A DNA stretch of 64,000 nt. It comes from Faecalibacterium sp. An121 (GTDB taxonomy: Bacteria > Bacillota > Clostridia > Oscillospirales > Ruminococcaceae). Shown in pieces: positions 42,945 to 50,582 of this stretch (positions are counted from its first letter, which is position 1; each line of letters starts with the position of its first letter). The notes below the pieces were generated by a model that saw nothing but the letters and a program-made list of their open reading frames with translations, made no database searches and was not told the DNA's origin. The position numbers were made by a program, and so were the translations under genes. The DNA is taken from positions 124,001 through 188,000 of the forward strand of contig NZ_NFLM01000002.1 in assembly GCF_002160915.1 (NCBI RefSeq), written 5' to 3'.

Positions 42945-44357
42945 TTAGTCTCCGTTCTCTTTCGGACCGTCCTGGGCGGCGGCTGCGGCGTCCTGCAGCT
43001 CCTTCATCCGCTCCACGGCGTTTTCCAGGGCCATGGCGCGGCTCCCTTTGAACAGCACCGCATCCCCCGGCTGGGCCGCCTTGGCCAAAAAGCCCGCGAT
43101 CTCCTCGTAGTTGTTGGCGTGGATGGTGCGGACCCCCTTGGCGGCCGCCACCGTGGCGGTGCGGCGGGCCAGTTCGCCGTAGGTCATCAGCAGGTCGATG
43201 TTGCTCCGGGCCACCAGGCGGCCCAGCTCCTCATGGGCGGCACGGGCCTGATCCCCCAGCTCCAGCATATCGGCCAGCACCGCGAAGCGCCGCTTGCAGG
43301 GGTACTCCTTGAACATCTCCAGCGCCGCCTGCATACTGTTGGGGTTGGCGTTGTAGCAGTCCTGGATGATCCGCACCCCGTGGCTGTCCATCATCTGCTG
43401 GCGCATACCGGTCTGGCGGAACTCCTTCATCAGGCGGATGGCCTCCTTGGGGGTCAGCCCCAGCTGGCTGGCGGCGCAGTAGGCCGCCAGGGCGTTGGCC
43501 ACATTGTGGCGGCCCAGAGCGGGGATGTGCACCATAAAGCAGCCGTTCTCGGCGTCATCCAGCAAAAAGCTCATCCCGTCGTTTTCCTGCCGGATGGCGG
43601 AGGCATACACGTCGGCCTCCTGGCTGGTCATGCTGTACCACACCGGGCGCACATGGGCGGGCAGTTCCGCCTTGCGCAGGAACGGGTCATCGTAGTTGAG
43701 GACCAGCGGCGCGCCCTCGGGCATCCCGTCGCAGATCTCCAGCTTGGCCTTGCAGATGTTCTCCTGGCTGCCCAGGTTGCCGATGTGGGACAGGCCGATG
43801 CAGGTGATGACCCCCACATCGGGCCGGGCGCAGCGGGACAGCCGGCTGATCTCCCCTGCATGGTTCATCCCCATCTCGATCACCGCATATTGGGTGCTGC
43901 CGTCGATCTGGAACAGGGTGCGGGGCAGGCCCAGCTCGTTGTTCTGGTTGCCCTCGGTCTTGATGGTTTGGCCCAGCCCGCTGAGGGCGACGGCGCAGAA
44001 TTCCTTGGTGGTGGTCTTGCCCACACTGCCGGTCACGCCCACCACTTTGGGGGCGAACTGGGCGCGGTAGTTGGCGCCCATCTGCATCATGGCCTGGTAA
44101 CTGTCGGGACAGAGGATGGTCTTTTCTTCGGGCACCCCCTCCACCGGGTGGTTCAGCACCACCCAGGCGGCGCCGGCCTCCAGGGCCCGGGCCGCAAAGT
44201 CATGCCCGTCAAAGTGCTCTCCAGGGAAAGCCACAAAGACGCACCCGGAGATCACCTCCCGGCTGTCGGTGGTCACCAGGGTGATGTCCTGCCCGTCGGC
44301 AAGGCGCTGGGCAGGGACCAGCCCTGCCAGAAGGGTCTTTGCTGCGATGTGTTCCAT
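42945..44357 (-). CDS. murF: UDP-MurNAc-tripeptide:D-Ala-D-Ala ligase MurF
   Basis: This 470-residue Mur ligase adds D-Ala-D-Ala, completing the pentapeptide precursor. VVGVTGSVGKTTTKEF is the ATP loop, EGNQNNELGLP and IEMGMNHAGEI the family signatures, and QDCYNANPNSMQAAL the C-terminal domain motif. All catalytic elements are present. It has its own promoter in the 111-base gap after the PBP gene and is followed by the mraY-like gene after 25 bases. Confidence 0.96.
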   Translation of the reverse strand: MEHIAAKTLLAGLVPAQRLADGQDITLVTTDSREVISGCVFVAFPGEHFDGHDFAARALEAGAAWVVLNHPVEGVPEEKTILCPDSYQAMMQMGANYRAQFAPKVVGVTGSVGKTTTKEFCAVALSGLGQTIKTEGNQNNELGLPRTLFQIDGSTQYAVIEMGMNHAGEISRLSRCARPDVGVITCIGLSHIGNLGSQENICKAKLEICDGMPEGAPLVLNYDDPFLRKAELPAHVRPVWYSMTSQEADVYASAIRQENDGMSFLLDDAENGCFMVHIPALGRHNVANALAAYCAASQLGLTPKEAIRLMKEFRQTGMRQQMMDSHGVRIIQDCYNANPNSMQAALEMFKEYPCKRRFAVLADMLELGDQARAAHEELGRLVARSNIDLLMTYGELARRTATVAAAKGVRTIHANNYEEIAGFLAKAAQPGDAVLFKGSRAMALENAVERMKELQDAAAAAQDGPKENGD

Positions 44358-44404
44358 TCGTTCCTATCCCCTTTCATAATGGTTCTTACAGGATTGCCGC
44401 TTTT

Positions 44405-44434
44405 ATTATAAAGCCCTGCGGCAGGCTCTGGCAA
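44405..44434 (-). promoter_or_regulatory. Internal dcw promoter before murF
   Basis: On the minus strand TTGCCA (plus 44429-44434), 18 bases, TATAAT (plus 44405-44410). GCAGGC...GCCTGC just upstream forms a hairpin that overlaps the -35, so read-through from the PBP gene and new starts may compete. Confidence 0.6.
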
Positions 44435-44468
44435 GCCGGACGGCCTGCTTTTCGCCCATCCTTCACTT

Positions 44469-46958
44469 TTAGCCGCAGGTGATGGTGACGATGGTGCCCA
44501 GCTGCACCCGGTCGCCGGGGGCGGCGCTCTGGCTCTGTACCAGGCCCTGGCTGTCCCCTTCGATGGTGCAGTTCAGTCCGGCGGCCAGCAGCATCTGCCG
44601 GGCAAAGTCGGCGCTCTTGCCGGTCAGGTCGGGCACCTCGGTGGTCTGTCCGCCGTAGCCCTCCGTGTACAGATAGACGGTGGTACCGCTGGGCACGGTG
44701 GTGCCCGCCGTGGGATACTGCCAGGTGACCGGGGCGGCGGTGTTGTCGGTGGTGCTCTCCACCAGATGGTGGGCCAGGCCCCGGATGTTCAGGGACACCT
44801 GGGCGTTGCTCCACTCGGTGCCCACCAGATTGGGCACCTTGACGGTGGTGCCGCTGCGGTCGATGCCGTCGGTGGCGATGCCCAGATAGGGGGCGATCTC
44901 ACTGATGATGTTGCCCACCACCGGCGCGGCCAGCACCGAGGAATAGTCGCTGTTGACGTTGTTGGGGTCGTCCAGCATCACATAGACCAGGATCTCCGGG
45001 TCGTCTGCCGGCAGCACCGCCACGAAGGAGGCCGCCTTTTTGTAGTCGCCGTCGGCGCGGCGGTCCATGTTCAGCAGCTCGGAGGTGCCCGACTTGCCCC
45101 CGATGCGGTAGCCGGCCACATAGGCGCGGTAGCCGCCGCTCTGGGTGGTGCCGTCCCCCACTTCGTACTCCATGATCTGGCGGATGGTCTCGCTGGCCGT
45201 CTCGCTGATCACCTGACGGCGGACATTGGCCCCGATCTGCTGCACCACGTTGCCGTTGGCGTCCACGATCTGGTCCACCACATGGGGGGTCACCAGGTAT
45301 CCCCCGTTGACCGACGCCGCAATAGCGGTGCACACCTGCAGGGGGGTGACCGCCATGGACTGGCCGAAGGCCGAGGACGCCAGCTCCACCTCGCCCATGT
45401 TCTGGTCGGTGTAGTACTGCATATAGGACGTCTCGTTGGGCAGGTCCACGCCGGTGCGCTCGGTGAAGCCGAAGGCCTGGAAATAGTCATAGAAGGTCTG
45501 CGCACCCAGGCGCTGGCCCAGCTGGATGAAATAGATGTTGCAGCTGTTGCGCAAAGCGTCGGCCAGGTTCTGCATCCCGTGGCTGTGGCGTCCGGCGCAG
45601 TGGTAGGTCTGTTTGGCCACGGCATAGGCGCCGGAGCAGTTGAGGGTGGTATTGTAAGAGGCTTTGCCCGAGTCCAGGCCCATGGCGGCGGTGATGACCT
45701 TGAACACGCTGCCGGGGTAGTAGAGCTCGGTGATGGTCTTGTTTTTCCACATGATGTCCCGGAAGTAGCCCGAGTAGTCCGCCTCGGGGTCCAGGATGCG
45801 GTTGCCCTCCTCGTCGGTGACGTAGCTGCCGTCCTCGTTTTGGAGGTAGATGCCGTACAGTTCGGGTTCCGCCCGCACCAGTTCTTCCAGGTAGGCCTGG
45901 TTGGCGGTGTAATTGTTGGGGTCGTTGGGGTCGAAGTCCGGCTTGGAGGCCATGGCCAGGATCCCGCCGGTGTTCACGTCCATGACGATGGCGCAGCCCC
46001 GGTTCTCCACCGTGTTGGCCGCCACCGCCTCCACCAGGTATTTCTCCACCACTTCCTGGATGGTGCTGTCCAGCGTCAGCACCAGACTGTTGCCGTCTTT
46101 GGCGTCGTAGGTGACGGCGCTGCTGTCCGCGATGGCGTTGCCCCGGGCGTTGCGGATGGTGATGGTGCGTCCGTCGGTACCCGACAGCACATCGTCGTAG
46201 GACTTCTCCAGCCCATAGGCCCCGTCGCCGTCCGCGTTGGTGAAGCCCAGCACCGCCGCCGCGAACGCCCCATAGGGGTAGTTGCGCTGGTAGGTGCGGG
46301 AGGAGGACACCGACAGCCGGCCGGTGCCCTGGGCCGCATTGCGGGTGCTGACGTATTCCTCGATGGATTCCTTCACCGCGTTGTTGACCTTTTCGGCCAG
46401 CACCTGGTAGGAGGAATCGATGCTGCTGAGGGCCGCATACACTTTCTCATACTGCTGGGTGTACTCCGCCGAGGCCGTGTTGACGGAATCCAGGCTGACG
46501 CCGTCCCCCGACAGCAGCCGCAGGGTGATCTCCCGGCTGATCTCGGCGCAGGCCGCGGCGTCCAGGGTGCGGACGGTGCTCTCGGTCTCCTGGCCGGCTT
46601 CGTCGGTGCCGGTGAGGGTCTGGCTGTTGTACAGCGCGCTGGAATAGCTGGGGTCGCACCAGATGTCCCACACCACACTGGTGGAGGCCAGCACCTTGCC
46701 GGTGGCGTCGTAGATCTCCCCGCGGGTGGCCTGGATGGTGCTGTCCAGCAGCTGCTGGTCGCTGGCGTACCGGCTGAACATCTCGCCGTTGCGGATCTGT
46801 ATGTTGTACAGGCTGCCCACCACGATGGCGGTCGCCAGCGCCACCGCCCCGATCGAGACGGCCAGCCCCACCTTCCGGGTCCGGGAAGGGATGGGCGCAT
46901 AATCTGGGTCGCGGCGGAGGGAGCTGCCTTTCCGCCTGCGGTCGTTTGGTTGGTTCAT
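44469..46958 (-). CDS. Class B penicillin-binding protein with PASTA domains (SpoVD/FtsI type)
   Basis: This 829-residue transpeptidase has a cytoplasmic start, one membrane segment (about 31-51) and a dimerisation/pedestal domain. The transpeptidase follows with SVFK (417-420), SCN (472-474) and KSG (622-624). Two PASTA domains (VPNLVGTEWSNAQVSL and VPDLTGKSADFARQML) end the protein. It cross-links septal peptidoglycan as partner of the FtsW protein of the same cluster. PASTA repeats suggest a SpoVD or PBP2x-type protein. The start at 46958 follows CAGGAG. Confidence 0.92.
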   Translation of the reverse strand: MNQPNDRRRKGSSLRRDPDYAPIPSRTRKVGLAVSIGAVALATAIVVGSLYNIQIRNGEMFSRYASDQQLLDSTIQATRGEIYDATGKVLASTSVVWDIWCDPSYSSALYNSQTLTGTDEAGQETESTVRTLDAAACAEISREITLRLLSGDGVSLDSVNTASAEYTQQYEKVYAALSSIDSSYQVLAEKVNNAVKESIEEYVSTRNAAQGTGRLSVSSSRTYQRNYPYGAFAAAVLGFTNADGDGAYGLEKSYDDVLSGTDGRTITIRNARGNAIADSSAVTYDAKDGNSLVLTLDSTIQEVVEKYLVEAVAANTVENRGCAIVMDVNTGGILAMASKPDFDPNDPNNYTANQAYLEELVRAEPELYGIYLQNEDGSYVTDEEGNRILDPEADYSGYFRDIMWKNKTITELYYPGSVFKVITAAMGLDSGKASYNTTLNCSGAYAVAKQTYHCAGRHSHGMQNLADALRNSCNIYFIQLGQRLGAQTFYDYFQAFGFTERTGVDLPNETSYMQYYTDQNMGEVELASSAFGQSMAVTPLQVCTAIAASVNGGYLVTPHVVDQIVDANGNVVQQIGANVRRQVISETASETIRQIMEYEVGDGTTQSGGYRAYVAGYRIGGKSGTSELLNMDRRADGDYKKAASFVAVLPADDPEILVYVMLDDPNNVNSDYSSVLAAPVVGNIISEIAPYLGIATDGIDRSGTTVKVPNLVGTEWSNAQVSLNIRGLAHHLVESTTDNTAAPVTWQYPTAGTTVPSGTTVYLYTEGYGGQTTEVPDLTGKSADFARQMLLAAGLNCTIEGDSQGLVQSQSAAPGDRVQLGTIVTITCG

Positions 46959-47013
46959 CTGCTTCTCCTGACGGCGGCTCCCGGGCCCCAATGCCCAAAG
47001 GCCGCCTGAAACC

Positions 47014-47075
47014 GAAAAAGCGTGCGCAGCGGCACGCTTCCCCGGGTGATATGCCTCCCGGTCGCCCTGGGAGGC
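47014..47075 (-). terminator. Two hairpins between ftsL and the PBP gene
   Basis: On the minus strand GCCTCCC/GGGAGGC (plus 47053-47075) follows the ftsL stop. It is succeeded by AAGCGTGC/GCACGCTT (plus 47018-47039) with a U-rich tail. The second looks like an intrinsic terminator or attenuator in the middle of the dcw cluster. Confidence 0.6.
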
Positions 47076-47084
47076 TCTGCTTTT

Positions 47085-47591
47085 TTACTGTGCGTCTGCC
47101 GGCGGCTCGATGGTGCGCAGCAGGCTGGACACCCCTGCCTGCAGGGTATCGGTCCACTTCTCCACGGCACTCTCGCGGCGGGTCAGAACGCTCTGGTCGT
47201 CCAGGCGGATGTAGGTGATCTGACTGTCGTCGATCTTCATCAGGCCCAGCCGGCCCGCCGCGTCCTCGACGCGGTTGATGCTGGACTGGACGTTGATGGT
47301 GGTGGTGTAGTAATCATTCTGGCTCTGGGCCGAGACAAGGGCGGCCTTGGCCTGCCGGATGTCCCCGCTCAACTCTACGATGCGGGCTTCGCTGAACAGC
47401 AGCGCCACCGACAGCCCGGCCAGAAGCCCCAGCGCAAGGATCTGCACGCCGTGCTGCATCATGGCCCGAAGGGGTGAAAGACTGCGCTTGCCCCCCTGTT
47501 CGACCCGCAGATCTACCCGCCGGCCGGGCTGGGGCGCCGGGCGGCGGACCGTCTGTGCACTGTAATTGTAATCATATGCAGGCTGACCCAT
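47085..47591 (-). CDS. ftsL: FtsL-like division protein
   Basis: This 168-residue bitopic protein has a basic cytoplasmic tail (starting MGQPAYDYNY), one membrane segment at about 48-66 and an extracellular coiled coil (SEARIVELSGDIRQAKAALV) ending in a RLGLMKIDD turn typical of FtsL/DivIC. Its sequence is weakly conserved, and the call rests on this plan and on its place between rsmH and the PBP gene. It should bridge FtsQ/DivIB and the FtsW-PBP pair. Confidence 0.8.
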   Translation of the reverse strand: MGQPAYDYNYSAQTVRRPAPQPGRRVDLRVEQGGKRSLSPLRAMMQHGVQILALGLLAGLSVALLFSEARIVELSGDIRQAKAALVSAQSQNDYYTTTINVQSSINRVEDAAGRLGLMKIDDSQITYIRLDDQSVLTRRESAVEKWTDTLQAGVSSLLRTIEPPADAQ

Positions 47592-47636
47592 GATGTATCC
47601 TCTTCCCTTCTGCGCTCGCCCCTGTGGGGCGGCGCC

Positions 47637-48605
47637 TTACAATTTTTCCAAAACACGCAAATGGGCCGAACGGCTGCGCCGGTTGCCGGCCAGCTCGTCG
47701 GGCTTCGCTTCGATGGGTTTGCGGGTGATCAATTTCGCCTTGGCCCTGCCGCCGCAGACACAGACAGGGAACTCAGGCGGGCAGGTGCAGGCGGTCGCCC
47801 AGCGGCGGAACTTGTTCTTCACCAGCCTGTCCTCCAAAGAGTGGAAGGTGATGACGCACAGCCTCCCGCCCGGGGCCAGCGCCCCGAAGATGGCCTCCAG
47901 TCCGTCATCCAGCGCGTCCAGCTCGTGGTTGACCGCTATGCGCAGCGCCTGAAAGCTGCGCCGGGCCGGGTTCTTGTCCTTGCGGCGCACCGCAGGGGGC
48001 ACAGCCGACGCCACCAGCCCCGCCAGCTGGAGGGTGGTCTGGATGGGGGCCTGGGCACGGGCCTCCTCGATGCGGCCCGCGATCTGCCAGGCATAGGGTT
48101 CCTCGCCGTAATCCCGCAGGATGCGGGCCAGCTCCTCCCGGGGGAGGGTGTTCACCAGGTCGGCCGCGCTGGTGCCTTCCTGGCTCATCCGCATATCCAG
48201 CGGCGCGTCGGCCCGGTAGGAGAACCCGCGCTCCGCGTCGTCCAGCTGGTGGCTGGATACGCCCAGATCCAGCAGGGCGCCGTCGATCTGAGGGATGCCC
48301 AGATCAGCCAGAGCCTGCGCCGCATAGCGGAAATTGATCTGCACCACCGTGGCGGGCAGCCCCGCCAGACGCTGGCGTGCGGTCTGCACCGCGTCGGGGT
48401 CCTGGTCCAGAGCCACCAGCCTGCCTCCGGCCGCTGCGTCCAGCCGGCTGGCGATGGCCCGGGAATGGCCCGCACCCCCCGCCGTGCCGTCCAGATAGAT
48501 GCCGCCGGGCCGGATGGCCAGCCCTTCCAGGCATTCCTCCAGCAGCACCGGCACATGGGCAAACGAGGCCGGGTCAAAAGCCTGCTGTTCCTGTTCCGTG
48601 GCCAT
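47637..48605 (-). CDS. rsmH: 16S rRNA (cytosine-1402-N4)-methyltransferase
   Basis: This 322-residue SAM enzyme methylates C1402 of 16S rRNA. HVPVLLEECLEGL is the family start, YLDGTAGGAGHSRAI the SAM loop, LLDLGVSSHQLDDAERGFSY the active-site motif, and VITFHSLEDRLVK and NRRSRSAHLRVLE the C-terminal signature. The start at 48605 follows a purine-rich GAAAGGGGG site. The frame is open further up but reads over the end of mraZ. It is the second gene of the dcw cluster. Confidence 0.96.
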   Translation of the reverse strand: MATEQEQQAFDPASFAHVPVLLEECLEGLAIRPGGIYLDGTAGGAGHSRAIASRLDAAAGGRLVALDQDPDAVQTARQRLAGLPATVVQINFRYAAQALADLGIPQIDGALLDLGVSSHQLDDAERGFSYRADAPLDMRMSQEGTSAADLVNTLPREELARILRDYGEEPYAWQIAGRIEEARAQAPIQTTLQLAGLVASAVPPAVRRKDKNPARRSFQALRIAVNHELDALDDGLEAIFGALAPGGRLCVITFHSLEDRLVKNKFRRWATACTCPPEFPVCVCGGRAKAKLITRKPIEAKPDELAGNRRSRSAHLRVLEKL

Positions 48606-48655
48606 TGGCCTCGCCCCCTTTCGGTCCAAAATCAAAACTACAGCCCGCCCCGGGA

Positions 48656-49075
48656 TCAGATGTGCAGCTCCCGCAGGCGGGCGGCGCGCTGTTCGTTGGT
48701 GATGGCGGCGCGGCGGGCATCCCACCGGGCTGCATCCCAGATCTCCACATGGCTGCGGTTGCCGATCACCGCCGCCGTCCTTTCCAGCCCTGCATACTGC
48801 CGCAGGCTGGCGGGCAGCAGGATGCGGCCCTGCTTGTCCGGCGCCACCTCGCAGGCGGTACTGAACAAGTCCCCCGTGATCTCCCAGCTGGTCACCAGCT
48901 CGTCGGCGCCCAGGCGCTGGGAGATGCGTTCCACTTCCTCCATGGGCAGGGCGAACAGGCACTGGTCCAGCCACTCCATCACCACAAAGCTCTCGCCCAT
49001 CCCTTCCCGGAACCTGGCCGGGAAGTTCAGGCGGCCTTTGGCGTCGATGGTGCAGTCATACCGTCCAAAGAACAC
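48656..49075 (-). CDS. mraZ: Transcriptional regulator MraZ
   Basis: This 139-residue protein has two AbrB-like SpoVT domains: FFGRYDCTIDAKGRLNFPARF at the start and FSTACEVAPDKQGRILLPASL in the second half. MraZ binds direct repeats in its own promoter and represses the dcw cluster. I place the start at the GTG (49073-49075), since MraZ proteins begin with this motif and an AAGGGGGG site lies before it. The longer frame would read back through the promoter. Confidence 0.92.
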   Translation of the reverse strand: MFFGRYDCTIDAKGRLNFPARFREGMGESFVVMEWLDQCLFALPMEEVERISQRLGADELVTSWEITGDLFSTACEVAPDKQGRILLPASLRQYAGLERTAAVIGNRSHVEIWDAARWDARRAAITNEQRAARLRELHI

Positions 49076-49113
49076 TGCCGCCGCCCCCCTTTTTGTGGAG
49101 CAGGATGGGGACA

Positions 49114-49143
49114 GCTCCCCACTTCTCCCTACTTTACTCCACT
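49114..49143 (-). promoter_or_regulatory. MraZ-box-like direct repeats
   Basis: On the minus strand AGTGGAGTAA, AGTAGGGAGA and AGTGGGGAGC follow each other with a 10-base period between the -10 and mraZ. MraZ is known to bind such TGGG-type repeats, so this is the likely autorepression site. Confidence 0.7.
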
Positions 49144-49154
49144 GATACGACTTT

Positions 49155-49183
49155 ATTGTAACAAAACGGGTCACCGATTGCAA
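49155..49183 (-). promoter_or_regulatory. dcw cluster promoter
   Basis: On the minus strand TTGCAA (plus 49178-49183), 17 bases, TACAAT (plus 49155-49160). Confidence 0.75.
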
Positions 49184-49268
49184 TAGGTTTCGCCCGACTT
49201 TTTCAGTCAATTTCTTTCACAGTGTATAAAATGTACGACTCATTTTTCCCCGGAGCGCATTCTGCGCA

Positions 49269-49308
49269 CAAAAAAGCCCCCTCTGCCCCACAGGGCAGAG
49301 GGAGCCAA
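49269..49308 (-). terminator. Terminator of the rsmD operon
   Basis: On the minus strand GCTCCCTCTGCCC pairs with GGGCAGAGGGGGC, followed by TTTTTTG. Confidence 0.9.
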
Positions 49309-49320
49309 ACGGCATATGGT

Positions 49321-49782
49321 TTACGGCTGCTTTTTGGGCGGCTGGCGCAGGCTGGAGCGGACGCTCTTGACCTGGGAGGCGTTGGCGATCATGACCTCCT
49401 CGGTGTTTTTGAGCATATTGTCGCAGTAGTCTGCGGTGGTCTGGCGCAGGGTGCGGCTCTCGGCCTGGGCCTGGGCCAGGATCTCCGAGGCCCGCTGCTG
49501 GGCGTTCTTGACGATCTCCGACTCGCTCACCAGCACCCGGGCCCGCTCTTCCGCCTTGCGGACGATGGCCTGGGCCTGGGCGTTGGCCGAATCCACGATC
49601 TGGGCCCGGTCGTTCACGATGGACTGGGCCTGGCGCAGCTCGTTGGGCAGGTTGGCCCGCACCTCGTCCAGGTAATCCCGGATCTGGTCCACATCCACGA
49701 TCCGCTTGCCCCCGCTCAGGGGCACGCTGGCGCTCTCCTGCAGAGCATCCTCGATGGTATCCAGCAGTTCATTCACGTTCAT
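49321..49782 (-). CDS. Coiled-coil protein of unknown function (ATP-synthase-b-like)
   Basis: This 153-residue soluble protein is almost all alpha-helix. IVNDRAQIVDSANAQAQAIVRKAEERARVL... has the alanine- and charge-rich pattern of ATP synthase subunit b or DivIVA-like coiled coils. It starts MNVNELLDTIEDALQES and ends in a basic PPKKQP tail. Homologues often sit next to rsmD/coaD in Firmicutes and are thought to be division- or membrane-associated, but the role is unknown. Its ATG overlaps the rsmD stop (ATGA). Confidence 0.75.
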   Translation of the reverse strand: MNVNELLDTIEDALQESASVPLSGGKRIVDVDQIRDYLDEVRANLPNELRQAQSIVNDRAQIVDSANAQAQAIVRKAEERARVLVSESEIVKNAQQRASEILAQAQAESRTLRQTTADYCDNMLKNTEEVMIANASQVKSVRSSLRQPPKKQP

Positions 49783-50357
49783 ACACACTCTCCCCCTTCC
49801 GCTCCGGCCTGGTCTGCCCGGGGCATGGTATAGCGCCACAGCAGCACCCGGCCGTACCGGTACTGCTTGCGCAGGGTCAGCCGGCCCACCTGGGCAGGCA
49901 GCACCAGCTTGGCTTCGCTCTCGCACAGGACGATCCCGCCCGGTGCCACAGCCTTCTCCACCAGCGGCAGGATCTCCTCCAGCATCCCCTGGCGGAAAGG
50001 CGGGTCCAGCAGCACCAGGTCGAACTGCTCGCGGCAGGCGCCCAGCCAGCGGACGGCGTCCCCCACGCTGACCCGGCTGCGGTCAAACACGCCGCAGGCC
50101 TTGCAGTTGCGCATCACGACTGCGGCGGCATCCCGGTCCTGGTCCAAAAAGACGCATCGGGCCGCGCCTCTGGACAAGGCCTCGATGCCCAGCTGGCCGC
50201 TGCCTGCAAAAAGATCCAGCACCCGGGCCCCCGGCAGGTCGAACTGGACGATGCTGAACATCGCCTCCTTGACCTGGTCCAGGGTGGGGCGGGTCACATC
50301 GGTGCCGGGCAGCGACTCCAGCCGGCGGCCCCGCGCTTCACCTGCGATCACACGCAT
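49779..50357 (-). CDS. rsmD: 16S rRNA (guanine-966-N2)-methyltransferase
   Basis: This 192-residue SAM enzyme methylates G966 of 16S rRNA. MRVIAGEARGRRLESLPG is the family start, TRPTLDQVKEAMFSIV the RNA-side block, LDLFAGSGQLGIEALSRGA the SAM loop, and LVLLDPPFRQG the catalytic DPPF/Y-type motif. I prefer the second ATG (50357), which lies 9 bases from AAAGGAG. The first at 50363 would be only 3 bases away. It is the first of two overlapping genes. Confidence 0.93.
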   Translation of the reverse strand: MRVIAGEARGRRLESLPGTDVTRPTLDQVKEAMFSIVQFDLPGARVLDLFAGSGQLGIEALSRGAARCVFLDQDRDAAAVVMRNCKACGVFDRSRVSVGDAVRWLGACREQFDLVLLDPPFRQGMLEEILPLVEKAVAPGGIVLCESEAKLVLPAQVGRLTLRKQYRYGRVLLWRYTMPRADQAGAEGGECV

Positions 50358-50494
50358 CTGCATCCGCTCCTTTCAATGGCAGGTTGTTCATTTCATTATT
50401 GCAGAGCAGGGCCCGCTTGTCAAGATGCAGGCCGGCGGCCGGCCCCAATGCCTCCGTTTTTGCCAAAATTTCCTCCCGCCGGCCCCGCAAATTC

Positions 50495-50523
50495 TTTATT
50501 CGTTCATATCTTTGTGCTATCAT
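50495..50523 (+). promoter_or_regulatory. Promoter of the GH2-like gene
   Basis: TTTATT (50495-50500), 17-base spacer, TATCAT (50518-50523). Confidence 0.5.
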
Positions 50524-50582
50524 GAAGCTGGTTATGTATGTAAAATCCGGTCCTGTCCGGACACAGAGGAGCCTTGCAACAG

